Shown: positions 44,612-53,501 of the stretch, one piece after another
How the letters are laid out: every line of letters starts with the position of its first letter
Position numbering within the stretch: position 1 is the stretch's first letter
NCBI GenBank assembly: GCA_902543185.1
Contig: CACBXB010000006.1
Location: 1-64,000 of the forward strand
DNA length: 64,000 nt
Reading direction: 5' to 3'
Origin: Paracoccaceae bacterium
GTDB taxonomy: Bacteria > Pseudomonadota > Alphaproteobacteria > Rhodobacterales > Rhodobacteraceae
The notes under the pieces: generated by a model
What the model was told of the DNA's origin: nothing
The model's input: the letters and a program-made list of their open reading frames with translations, nothing else
Database searches by the model: none
Program-made: the position numbers and the translations under genes

Positions 44612-45790
44612 CTATGGCTCTGGAATTGCAACCCCCAAGTGCTTTGAAGCCAACTTTGCAACATCCCTAAACTCAATACCAGATTGAATTAAATCTGCTT
44701 TACCTTTTATAAGAACTGGGACTTGTTCTCTTGTATGATCTGTACCTGACCAAGTTGGATCATTGCCATGATCTGCAGTAATAATAAGTAAATCATCTTC
44801 TAACAGGTTCCTAACCACTGAAGCTATTTCGTTATCGAACCATTCTAGTGCTTTGGCATACCCAGTTGGGTCCCGTCGGTGCCCAAACAAACTATCAAAT
44901 TCCACAAAATTTGCAAAAATCAAAGATCCATCTTCTGCGCACTCGATCTGTTTTTGCAATTGATCCATAAGATCCAGATCAGTACCAGTGAAATTAAAGT
45001 CTATGTTTCGCATCGAAAAAATATCTCCTATTTTCCCGATCGCATAAGTCTTTCCGCCTGAAGCTTTAACCCAGTCAATTAAAACAGAGCCAGGTGGCAA
45101 CATTGCATAGTCTCTACGATTTTTTGTTCTTTTCCAGCCCTCATCTTTTGATCCGACAAATGGACGAGCGATTACCCGCCCCACATTAAGATTATGAATT
45201 ATCGGTGCTAATCTGTCACATAAAGCGTAAAGCCTATCTAGCCCAAAGGCCGTTTCATGCGCGGCTATTTGGAAAACACTATCAGCAGACGTATAGCAAA
45301 TTGGCATTGAAGTTTCGACATGAGATTGCCCAAATTCTTCAATTATTTTGAGGCCAGATGCATGTTTATTCCCGAGAATGCCATCAACTTGAGCTATTCG
45401 ACAGATCGCGCTGATAATTTCGTCAGGAAAGGAATTCGTTTTACTTTTAAAATAATGCCAATCCCAAGTAACGGGCAGGCCTGCAAGTTCCCAATGGCCT
45501 GATGGCGTATCTTTTCCCATAGAGCACTCTTTTCCAACAGCCCAATTTGCTTCTTTGTCAAGTGGTAGATTGGGGTGCTCTATTCCAACTGAATGGTAGA
45601 TAGCTGAACCTAACCCAAGAGCGTTTAAATGAGGTAAGTTAAGTGGAGATCCTTTCTTTTTCATATGTTCAGCTATATGCAAAACAGTGTTTGAACCAAA
45701 ATCTGACACGTCACCATTAAAATATTTGTCCGCATCTGGTGCCCCACCTATTCCGACAGAGTCCATAACAACTAGAAAAACTCTCGGCAT
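44612..45790 (-). CDS. deoB: Phosphopentomutase
   Basis: The 392-residue alkaline-phosphatase-superfamily enzyme begins with metal-binding Asp in VFLVVMDSVGIGGAPDADKY. It has the catalytic Thr region GKDTPSGHWELAGLPVTWDW (about 93-112) and the metal site LLIITADHGNDPTWSGTDHT (about 332-351). It interconverts (deoxy)ribose-1-phosphate and -5-phosphate. It starts directly after deoA with no gap and supplies the step between nucleoside phosphorolysis and central metabolism. Confidence 0.97.
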   Translation of the reverse strand: MPRVFLVVMDSVGIGGAPDADKYFNGDVSDFGSNTVLHIAEHMKKKGSPLNLPHLNALGLGSAIYHSVGIEHPNLPLDKEANWAVGKECSMGKDTPSGHWELAGLPVTWDWHYFKSKTNSFPDEIISAICRIAQVDGILGNKHASGLKIIEEFGQSHVETSMPICYTSADSVFQIAAHETAFGLDRLYALCDRLAPIIHNLNVGRVIARPFVGSKDEGWKRTKNRRDYAMLPPGSVLIDWVKASGGKTYAIGKIGDIFSMRNIDFNFTGTDLDLMDQLQKQIECAEDGSLIFANFVEFDSLFGHRRDPTGYAKALEWFDNEIASVVRNLLEDDLLIITADHGNDPTWSGTDHTREQVPVLIKGKADLIQSGIEFRDVAKLASKHLGVAIPEP

Positions 45791-47092
45791 TTAAATTATC
45801 TCTTTAAAAAAAAGAGAGTTTAGATCTTTTTTCTTTGATGAGATTATAGCTGCAGCCTGAACCTTTTTAATTACTTCTCGAGCGATATCAGTTCTAGAGG
45901 CGTGGACTCGAGCAATTATGTCCCCTTCGTTCAAGTATGAACCTAATGGTTGAATTTGATCTAATCCTACTGAAGGATCAACGATATCAGTTTGAACTCG
46001 TCTACCACCTCCTAGAGTAACAATGGTATTACCTAAATCATGCCCATGCCATGCAATTAAATAGCCTGGTTTTAGTGTAGGAATTTCTGTGATGACTGTT
46101 GCCTCCGGTAAAAACCTATTCCAATCATCTGTAAATTTTATAGGCCCACCTAAAGCTGAAACCATTCGTCCAAAAACTTCAAGTGCGCTGCCGTTAGCAA
46201 TCAGAGCTTCAAATTTATTTATAACTTGTTTTCCCCCAATTCCTTGCTGCTTTGTTAAAAAACTTGCTAGCTTTATTGAAACTTCAGCCAATTTGCTTTT
46301 ATTAGCCTGCCCGCTTAAGACTTTTAACGCCTCACGCACTTCAACAGCATTCCCCATTGAAGGAGCTAAAGGTTGGGACATGTCGGTTATTATTGCAGAA
46401 GTTTTGCAACCAGCCTGGTTTCCTGTGTCGACCAAAGAATTCGCCAAGGCCTCAGCATCTTTCAGATTTGTCATAAAAGCGCCAGAACCACACTTCACAT
46501 CCAGAACCAAACCATCCAAACCAGCTGCCAATTTTTTAGACAAGATAGATGCTGTGATTAAATCCAGACTTTCGATAGTTGCAGTAACATCTCTAATTCC
46601 GTAAAGACGCCTGTCAGCAGGAGCTATATCGTTATTTGCACTAACAATTGCACAACCAATTTTTGAAACAATATTTTTAAATTTATTAACTTCAATATTT
46701 ACACTTACGCCGGGAATGGCCTCCATTTTATCCAGCGTACCTCCTGTATGGCCTAGACCACGACCCGATATCATTGGTACGTAAACACCTGCAGCTGCCA
46801 ACAGAGGAGCTAAGATCAAAGAAACACAGTCACCTAACCCCCCTGTCGAGTGCTTATCCAGAACGGGGCCATCTAAGTCCCATGAGAGCGTCTTTCCGCT
46901 GTCCCGCATAGCAAGAGTTAAATCTTTTCGTCCTCTGACATTTAAACCTTTAAGACAGACTGCCATTGCAAAGGCAGCACCCTGTGCATCGGATACTGAA
47001 AAATCTGCAAGTCCTTTGCAAAAATTATTCAGTTCTGCGGTGCTTGGAGTCTCGCCTACTTTAACCAGAGATATTAGTTCGCTTGGCTGCAC
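45791..47092 (-). CDS. deoA: Thymidine phosphorylase
   Basis: The 433-residue pyrimidine nucleoside phosphorylase has the phosphate-binding signature LDKHSTGGLGDCVSLILAPL (about 78-97), MISGRGLGHTGGTLDKMEAI (about 107-126) and a C-terminal domain. It begins with GTG at 47092, 3 nt after the cdd stop, with GGA 9 nt upstream. It splits thymidine or deoxyuridine to base and deoxyribose-1-phosphate, the substrate of DeoB. Sequence fits deoA rather than pdp, though I cannot rule out wider pyrimidine specificity. Confidence 0.95.
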   Translation of the reverse strand: MQPSELISLVKVGETPSTAELNNFCKGLADFSVSDAQGAAFAMAVCLKGLNVRGRKDLTLAMRDSGKTLSWDLDGPVLDKHSTGGLGDCVSLILAPLLAAAGVYVPMISGRGLGHTGGTLDKMEAIPGVSVNIEVNKFKNIVSKIGCAIVSANNDIAPADRRLYGIRDVTATIESLDLITASILSKKLAAGLDGLVLDVKCGSGAFMTNLKDAEALANSLVDTGNQAGCKTSAIITDMSQPLAPSMGNAVEVREALKVLSGQANKSKLAEVSIKLASFLTKQQGIGGKQVINKFEALIANGSALEVFGRMVSALGGPIKFTDDWNRFLPEATVITEIPTLKPGYLIAWHGHDLGNTIVTLGGGRRVQTDIVDPSVGLDQIQPLGSYLNEGDIIARVHASRTDIAREVIKKVQAAAIISSKKKDLNSLFFKEII

Positions 47093-47095
47093 TGC

Positions 47096-47479
47096 TTAAT
47101 CCATATGACCTTTCGTAAAAACTCCAGGTAACAAATCCCTCACGGTGTACTTTTCTTCATCACCAGCCAAGTTTGACAAAGTCACGATAACATCTGGATC
47201 AGCGAATTCAGCAATCTTTTGGCGGCAACCGCCACAAGGAGGTACAGGCTTGGGTCCGTTAGCAATAACATATACTTCCATGATTTTACTTTCGCCAGAA
47301 GCGATCATAGCAGCAATAGCACCAGCTTCTGCACAAGTTCCTTCAGGGTAGGCCACATTCTCTACATTAACACCGCAAAAAACATTACCATTTCCAGATT
47401 TTATAGCTACTCCAACCTGAAATTTAGAATATGGCGCATAAGCGTGTTTTTGTACTTGTAAAGCTGCTTCTCTTAGCAT
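47096..47479 (-). CDS. cdd: Cytidine deaminase
   Basis: The 127-residue homotetrameric-type deaminase has zinc-site motifs EGTCAEAGAIAAMIASG (about 46-62, Cys and Glu) and VPPCGGCRQKIAEF (about 78-91), and SKFQVGVAIKSGNG near the start. I chose ATG at 47479 with AGGA upstream; a TTG at 47536 would add 19 residues without a ribosome site. It deaminates cytidine and deoxycytidine. It is first in the order cdd-deoA-deoB-upp and diverges from maeB. Confidence 0.95.
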   Translation of the reverse strand: MLREAALQVQKHAYAPYSKFQVGVAIKSGNGNVFCGVNVENVAYPEGTCAEAGAIAAMIASGESKIMEVYVIANGPKPVPPCGGCRQKIAEFADPDVIVTLSNLAGDEEKYTVRDLLPGVFTKGHMD

Positions 47480-47604
47480 GTTATCTAAATCCTGTTTAAT
47501 AAGAAACACATTATGAATTAAACTAACCGGGTGCAATAATTTATATTTTTATAGTATTTTGTCATTTTTTCAGTTTAGTTTTATACAAAATTAGAGTAAT
47601 ATTG

Positions 47605-47630
47605 AATATAGTTTAACGTTAAACTATATT
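47605..47630. promoter_or_regulatory. 26-bp perfect palindrome upstream of maeB
   Basis: AATATAGTTTAAC followed directly by its reverse complement GTTAAACTATATT, with no spacer, ends 10 nt before the maeB start codon. This could be an operator for maeB, or a hairpin next to the ribosome binding site. It lies about 125 nt from the divergent cdd start. No regulator is assigned. Confidence 0.6.
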
Positions 47631-47640
47631 GTGGGGATGA

Positions 47641-49920
47641 ATGGCTAAGAACTCAAAAGACATACTGCGAAAGGCTGCTTTAGATTACCATGCACAGCCA
47701 AAACCCGGCAAATTAGAGATCAGAGCCACAAAGCCTATGGCAAACGGAAGAGACCTTGCACGAGCCTACTCTCCAGGTGTCGCTGAGGCTTCAATTGCAA
47801 TTGATAATAATCCTGATGATGCTACCAAATATACCTCCCGTGCTAACTTGGTCGCTGTTGTAACGAACGGATCAGCAGTCCTTGGCTTGGGAAACATTGG
47901 CGCCTTAGCTTCTAAGCCCGTTATGGAGGGTAAAGCTGTCCTTTTTAAAAAGTTTGCCGATATTGATTGTTTTGACTTAGAGATAAACGAGACTGATCCC
48001 AAAAAACTTGCAAACATCATTTGTGCCCTCGAACCAACCTTTGGGGCTATAAATCTGGAAGATATCAAAGCACCAGATTGTTTTGAGGTTGAAAAAATTT
48101 GCCGAAGCAAAATGAAAATTCCTGTATTTCATGATGATCAACATGGAACAGCAATCGTTGTCTGTGCAGCTGCTAAAAATGCGCTTCTACTTACGAAAAA
48201 ACATTTTGAAGACGTTAAAATAGTTTCTACTGGGGGAGGCGCTGCAGGAATTGCATGCCTGAATATGCTGGTCAAGTTGGGTGTAAAGAAAAAAAATATA
48301 TGGCTATGTGATATCAATGGGGTGGTTTATGAGGGCAGAACCAATGATATGAATGCTGAAAAAGCTGCATTTGCTCAAAAAACTGATCTAAGGTATTTAG
48401 ATGAAGTAATGGAAAATGCTGATATGTTTATAGGCTTATCAGGGCCTGATATCTTGACCTCTTCAATGATAAAGAAAATGGGCTCAAAGCCAATTATATT
48501 CGCGTTAGCAAATCCGAGTCCAGAAGTGATGCCCGACATTGCGCGTAAAGCGTCTTCAGACGCAATCATTGCAACAGGGCGGAGCGACTTTCCCAATCAA
48601 GTAAATAATGTTCTCTGTTTTCCTTTTATTTTTCGCGGAGCATTAGACGTAGAAGCAACAGAAATTAATGATGAAATGCAACTCGCTTGCATCGATGCTA
48701 TAGCAGAAATTGCCCGGACAACTACAAGCGCCGAAGCGGCAGCGGCTTATCAGGGGGAAGCACTTACTTTTGGTCCAGAATACTTAATCCCCAAGCCATT
48801 TGATCCAAGGCTATCTGTAGTCGTTTCAAGCGCTGTAGCCCAAGCAGCTATGAGAAGCGGTGTAGCAAAAAAACCAATTGCGGATCTAGAAAACTATAAA
48901 GACAAGCTGAAAGAGGGTGTTTTTAAATCTGCACTTCTAATGCGTCCAGTTTTTGAGGCAGCAAAAAAAGTTAAAAGAAGGATTGTTTTTGCCGAAGGCG
49001 AGGATGAGCGTGTACTTAGAGCCGCTCAAGCCATTTTAGAAGAAACTAGTGAACAGCCCATTCTTATTGGCCGACCATCCGTACTAGAACAGCGGTGTGA
49101 ACGACTGGGTCTAGTCATAAGGCCAAACATTGATTTTGAAATAGTTAATCCCGAAGACGATCCACGTTACAGAGATTATTGGACCAGTTATCATGAAAAA
49201 ATGTGCAGGCGTGGGATCACCCCTGACTTGGCGAAAGCGATAATGAGGACTAACACTACAGCAATTGCCGCAGTCATGGTCCATCGAGGTGAAGCAGATA
49301 ACTTGATTTGCGGGACATTTGGCGAATACAGATGGCACCTAAAATATGTGGAACAAGTTTTGGGGGCTCCAGATTGTATTCCTCATGGAGCACTTTCGAT
49401 GATGATACTCGAAGATGGGCCACTCTTTATCGCCGATACGCATATTAATACAGAACCAACTCCAGAGCAGATTACACTGTCCGTTTTAGGAGCAGCAAGG
49501 CACGTGCAAAGGTTTGGAGTAAAACCAATCATAGCATTATGTGCTCGCTCCCAGTTTGGGAATCTTGAAGGTGGAACTGGAGAGCGAGCGAGAGCAGCTT
49601 TAAAACTCCTTAATGAGATGGACCTAGACTTTCAGTATGATGGAGAGATGAATATTGATACAGCTTTAGATCCAGTTTTAAGGAATCGTATTCTTCCAGC
49701 CAATCGTCTTACTGGAGAGGCAAATGTTTTGATTTTTGCTCATGCAGATGCAGCTTCTGGAGTAAGAAATATTATAAAAATGAAAGCTGGAGGTCTCGAA
49801 GTTGGCCCAATATTGATGGGCATGAAAAATAAAGCGCATATTGTGACACCCTCTATAACCGCCCGTGGACTTTTAAATATGGCAGCAATCGCAGGTACGC
49901 CAGTAACCGAGTACGAGTAA
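47641..49920 (+). CDS. maeB: NADP-dependent malic enzyme with phosphotransacetylase-like domain
   Basis: The 759-residue fusion has a malic enzyme domain over about residues 1-430 (GNIGALASKPVMEGKAVLFK; PVFHDDQHGTAIVVCAAAKN; VSTGGGAAGIACLNMLVKLG). A phosphate acetyl/butyryltransferase-like domain covers about 435-759 (RRIVFAEGEDERVLRAAQAI; RTNTTAIAAVMVHRGEADNL). It converts malate to pyruvate with NADPH. The C-terminal domain is usually regulatory and not catalytic in this family. The start follows GGGG by 5 nt and sits just after the palindrome. Confidence 0.96.
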   Translation: MAKNSKDILRKAALDYHAQPKPGKLEIRATKPMANGRDLARAYSPGVAEASIAIDNNPDDATKYTSRANLVAVVTNGSAVLGLGNIGALASKPVMEGKAVLFKKFADIDCFDLEINETDPKKLANIICALEPTFGAINLEDIKAPDCFEVEKICRSKMKIPVFHDDQHGTAIVVCAAAKNALLLTKKHFEDVKIVSTGGGAAGIACLNMLVKLGVKKKNIWLCDINGVVYEGRTNDMNAEKAAFAQKTDLRYLDEVMENADMFIGLSGPDILTSSMIKKMGSKPIIFALANPSPEVMPDIARKASSDAIIATGRSDFPNQVNNVLCFPFIFRGALDVEATEINDEMQLACIDAIAEIARTTTSAEAAAAYQGEALTFGPEYLIPKPFDPRLSVVVSSAVAQAAMRSGVAKKPIADLENYKDKLKEGVFKSALLMRPVFEAAKKVKRRIVFAEGEDERVLRAAQAILEETSEQPILIGRPSVLEQRCERLGLVIRPNIDFEIVNPEDDPRYRDYWTSYHEKMCRRGITPDLAKAIMRTNTTAIAAVMVHRGEADNLICGTFGEYRWHLKYVEQVLGAPDCIPHGALSMMILEDGPLFIADTHINTEPTPEQITLSVLGAARHVQRFGVKPIIALCARSQFGNLEGGTGERARAALKLLNEMDLDFQYDGEMNIDTALDPVLRNRILPANRLTGEANVLIFAHADAASGVRNIIKMKAGGLEVGPILMGMKNKAHIVTPSITARGLLNMAAIAGTPVTEYE

Positions 49921-49932
49921 AGCGGGCAATTT

Positions 49933-50619
49933 ATGACACCCGATAAAACAAAAATCCGTAATGCTGCCACGATTATTGTTGTTCGCAATAAAAACAAAAA
50001 CCCATCTGTCCTCATGGGACAAAGAGGCATTAATGCAGCCTTTATGCCGTCAAAATTTGTTTTTCCTGGTGGAGCAGTAGATGATGAAGATCTTTTAATA
50101 CATTTTGAAAATCCAATTAACGATGTCTGTAAAGCTAGACTTAAAAAAGAAAATAAAAATGGGCAATGGAATGCTCTTGTATCAGCTGCCATTCGAGAAC
50201 TTTTTGAAGAAACAGGTCAAATTATTGGTGTAAAGCGGGAATGGTTAGGGGCACCCAATAATTGGGAAGAATTTGCCAAAACCGGACATGTGCCCGATGC
50301 GTCAAAGATGCACTTTGTTTTTCGCGCAATTACACCACCTGGAAGACCTAGACGGTTCGATGCACGCTTTTTTTTGATCGAAGCAGAAGAACTTAAAACC
50401 AATTTGGACGACTTTAGCATGGCTTCCGATGAACTATCTCATCTGCAGTGGATACCTATCAAAGATACTAAAAAATTTGACCTGCCATTTATAACACAAG
50501 TGGTCCTAGCCGAGATCACTGGTAATTTAGCAAATACCGGCTCCCCAAAACGCGTACCTTTTTTTCAGAATACAACAGAAGAAAGCCTCATTTATTATAT
50601 CAATGATGGCGATGGTTAA
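49933..50619 (+). CDS. Nudix hydrolase
   Basis: The 228-residue protein begins with KIRNAATIIVVRNKNKNPSV and shows a Nudix box split by an insert: FVFPGGAVDDEDLL (about 43-56) and then SAAIRELFEETGQIIG (about 86-101). The rest is a Nudix fold with a C-terminal DDFSMASDELSHLQWIPIKD. Such longer forms resemble NUDT7/8/19-like enzymes that may act on CoA derivatives; the substrate is unproven. It starts 12 nt after maeB, suggesting co-transcription. Confidence 0.85.
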   Translation: MTPDKTKIRNAATIIVVRNKNKNPSVLMGQRGINAAFMPSKFVFPGGAVDDEDLLIHFENPINDVCKARLKKENKNGQWNALVSAAIRELFEETGQIIGVKREWLGAPNNWEEFAKTGHVPDASKMHFVFRAITPPGRPRRFDARFFLIEAEELKTNLDDFSMASDELSHLQWIPIKDTKKFDLPFITQVVLAEITGNLANTGSPKRVPFFQNTTEESLIYYINDGDG

Positions 50620-51528
50620 TTAAACAACTAAAATTAAACCTAATGCACTGATCCCGATTAATAACATTCCTAATATCTCTATGTTAAGAATTCGTTCTTT
50701 GAAAAATAGCGTGGTTATCAATAAACTGAAAATTAGCTCTATTTGGCCTACAGCTTTAACATAAGCTGCGTTTTGAAGCGTAAAAGCTGTGAACCAAAAA
50801 AATGACCCACCAAGGCTTGTTACCCCTACCCAAAACCCTTTTTTACGTTCAAGCCAAACTAACTTTATCTGTCCTGGCTCAAATAGAGCTAGCCAAATTG
50901 TCATTACAAAACTTTGCGACAAAATAACGATCAATAAGGTAAAGCCAGCGCGGAGATAGACTAAGTCTGACACCACACTTAGGGTCGCACTTCTGTAACA
51001 AACAGCCGATATCGCAAAAAGCAATCCTGATAATAAGCCATATACAGCAGACTTATTTAAAATACTAAAGTTAGAGCGATCAACTGATGAAACTTTTTTA
51101 CTAAGAAAAAATACTCCTGCGCCGCCTAAACAAATCAAAAACATCGAAATTGTAGAAACTCCTTCACCAATTAATATCAGACCTACAAGCGCAGTAAGAA
51201 TGACTTCTGTCTTTTTGAGGGTAATACCAACTGCAAAGTTTCTAGATTTAAATACAAGTATAACACAGACGGTTGCCAATATCTGCGCAAGTCCCCCCCC
51301 CACGGCAAATAGTAAAAATTGGCTCTCTAAATCTGGAATAGAAACGTTTGTTAATAGTAAAAAAATTAAACTAAATGAAACAATCCAGGGCGCCGAAAAA
51401 ATAAACCTTGAATAACTAGCTCCTATTGGAGAGAGGTTCCCATCAGCTAGAATTTTTTGAAGCGTAAATCTTATCGTTTGAAAAGATGCTGCACACAGTG
51501 TCGCTATTATCCACAATTCTGGAGCCAT
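50620..51528 (-). CDS. EamA family (DMT) transporter with G9 tract
   Basis: The 302-residue protein has ten predicted membrane helices in two EamA repeats. The first contains AVGGGLAQILATVCVILVFK (about 76-95), encoded through a run of nine G on the coding strand at 51293-51301. The second repeat ends ILNIEILGMLLIGISALGLI. Substrate unknown. It abuts the Nudix gene tail to tail with no gap. The homopolymer could allow slippage; the sequence given is in frame. Confidence 0.85.
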   Translation of the reverse strand: MAPELWIIATLCAASFQTIRFTLQKILADGNLSPIGASYSRFIFSAPWIVSFSLIFLLLTNVSIPDLESQFLLFAVGGGLAQILATVCVILVFKSRNFAVGITLKKTEVILTALVGLILIGEGVSTISMFLICLGGAGVFFLSKKVSSVDRSNFSILNKSAVYGLLSGLLFAISAVCYRSATLSVVSDLVYLRAGFTLLIVILSQSFVMTIWLALFEPGQIKLVWLERKKGFWVGVTSLGGSFFWFTAFTLQNAAYVKAVGQIELIFSLLITTLFFKERILNIEILGMLLIGISALGLILVV

Positions 51529-51579
51529 AATTTTACTCGAAATAAAAAAGTTCGAACAACATTGTGCGATCCAACTATA

Positions 51580-52626
51580 CTAAAATGGCATTGGCACTTC
51601 TTTGTGCGCGTTATCGATATCAACTAGACAATCTTCTGAAATTTCAACATCTTTTGACCCTAGTATATGCGATAATTGTGCTACATTAGTAGCTCCTATT
51701 ATCGTAGAACACATAAAAGGGCGGCTTGAGCACCAGGCGATAGATAAGTGAACAGGATCAATTTTATATTTAGCACCTATCTCGATATATCTATCTACTG
51801 CTGACCAAACTCTATCTGTTACCCGACCGCCAAGTTCAGGCGAAATTGATTTACGTGAATCTGCTGGAACTTTGTTATTTTGATACTTACCCGTGAGCAA
51901 TCCAGCAGCGAGCGCTGAAAAGGCTAGCAAGCCAACATCTTCATTTAAACTCAATTCTGCTAAGTCTGTATCGTAGAGCCTACAAAGCAAAGAGTACTCG
52001 TTCTGAATTGTTTGCACGCGTGGTAAAGAGTTTTCTTCTGATAGCCGCAACCATTGAGCCGTTCCCCAGGCGCTTTCGTTAGATAATCCAAAGTACCTAA
52101 TATTGCCTTTCTGTACCTGAGTCTCTAACACTCTCAAACATTCCAACATATTATCAATTGTTTTTTGTTTATTTTGAGAACTTGGATCATAATTCCAATT
52201 TTTTCTAAACATATATGAACCACGGTTTGGCCAATGGAATTGGTAAAGATCTATATAATCTGTCTGCAGCCTCTTAAGACTATCTTCGATCGTTTTTTCA
52301 ATAGTATCGCCTGAGATTGGGACGCCATTTCTGACATGTTTTAAGCCTTCCCCTGAATGTTTCGTTGCAAGAATGTAGTCAGAGCGCCGACCAGCGTTCA
52401 AGATATTCCACCTGCCAATAAACTCTTCAGTTTTTCCTATTGTTTCTTTAGAAATTGGATTTACAGGATACATTTCAGCTGTATCTATAAAATTTATTCC
52501 CGATGCGAGCGCCAAATCTAGTTGCTTATGGGCATCAATTTCATTTGTTTGAGTTCCAAATGTCATTGTGCCTAGGCATAATTCCGAAACTAAAATTCCA
52601 GTTCGCCCTAAAGGTTTCTTTTTCAT
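51580..52626 (-). CDS. Aldo/keto reductase (Tas-like)
   Basis: The 348-residue TIM-barrel oxidoreductase begins KKKPLGRTGILVSELCLGTM. Tetrad residues appear in NFIDTAEMYPVNP (Asp, Tyr; about 46-58), YILATKHSGEG (Lys) and DLYQFHWPNRGS (His; about 125-136). The C-terminal NADP-binding region includes STIIGATNVAQLSHIL. It resembles the Tas branch of bacterial aldo/keto reductases. Physiological substrate unknown. It diverges from the ImuA-like gene. Confidence 0.9.
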   Translation of the reverse strand: MKKKPLGRTGILVSELCLGTMTFGTQTNEIDAHKQLDLALASGINFIDTAEMYPVNPISKETIGKTEEFIGRWNILNAGRRSDYILATKHSGEGLKHVRNGVPISGDTIEKTIEDSLKRLQTDYIDLYQFHWPNRGSYMFRKNWNYDPSSQNKQKTIDNMLECLRVLETQVQKGNIRYFGLSNESAWGTAQWLRLSEENSLPRVQTIQNEYSLLCRLYDTDLAELSLNEDVGLLAFSALAAGLLTGKYQNNKVPADSRKSISPELGGRVTDRVWSAVDRYIEIGAKYKIDPVHLSIAWCSSRPFMCSTIIGATNVAQLSHILGSKDVEISEDCLVDIDNAHKEVPMPF

Positions 52627-52739
52627 TATTAAATCCTTTTAACCCTAAAAGGTGTACACTTTGTAGAACAACGTTGAAAAGCCTAAAATTACAAATAATT
52701 CTATTGAGAACAAAACAAGAACATATTAAATTTAAAATT

Positions 52740-53342
52740 ATGAACTTGAGTCGCCTAACATATAATGAAAACAACTACGATAGCGGTATAAAACTGTTAC
52801 CACAGGCCTCTTTAGCTTGGAACCGTGTTCATGAATGCAAAGGCGCATCTAAAATAGTTTTTGCCTTATGGTTGGCGCAAAAAGTAAAAGGGACAATACT
52901 TTGGATAAACGAAGCGCATAATAAACAAACTTTAAATCCTGATGGTATTTATCCATATGTAAATCCAGCACAATTCTTATTTGCTAATATACGCCGTAAA
53001 GAAGATATTTTATGGTGCACAGAAGAAGCAATGCGCTATCCGGCTTGTCCTTTAATTATAGTAAATATTTCCTCGTTTAATCCAGGCTTAACAACAATTC
53101 GACGCATAAACTTAGCTGGCGAGAAAACAAAAGAAAATGTAATGGTAATCCTTTTAACATCAGACGAATATGAAGGTGTCCAGGGAGTGGAAACCCGCTG
53201 GCATATGGCTCCAATACATGACGACATTAACTCAAAACGCAAATGGCGATTAGAACGTTTAAAAGCTCGAGTGGCTCCACCTAAATTTTGGGTAGTATCT
53301 CACAGTTCTAAAACAGGGTTCCAAAAAGTTTGCAAGAATTAA
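52740..53342 (+). CDS. ImuA-like orphan protein
   Basis: The 200-residue protein has HECKGASKIVFALWLAQKVK (about 32-51), GTILWINEA, a middle QFLFANIRRKEDILWCTEEA and a C-terminal ETRWHMAP then RWRLERLKARVAPPKFWVVS. This order follows ImuA, the RecA-like accessory of the ImuAB-DnaE2 mutasome. A Walker A loop is not visible. No imuB or dnaE2 is adjacent; the neighbour is metG. The frame is open further upstream, but ATG at 52740 removes the low-complexity AT-rich leader. The ribosome site is weak. Assignment is by pattern memory. Confidence 0.62.
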   Translation: MNLSRLTYNENNYDSGIKLLPQASLAWNRVHECKGASKIVFALWLAQKVKGTILWINEAHNKQTLNPDGIYPYVNPAQFLFANIRRKEDILWCTEEAMRYPACPLIIVNISSFNPGLTTIRRINLAGEKTKENVMVILLTSDEYEGVQGVETRWHMAPIHDDINSKRKWRLERLKARVAPPKFWVVSHSSKTGFQKVCKN

Positions 53343-53501
53343 CAAAATAAGACTCGGACTGTCGAATTGATGACTAATTTTAACTTAAATTGATTTAGCA
53401 AAATCTTATAAGATTTAGAGATTTGTCTTAAAGTCTTTCACCCAAGAATTTAATAGTTTATGTAAAAGTCAATAAGAGAACTTAGAAGCTTACTTATTTT
53501 T

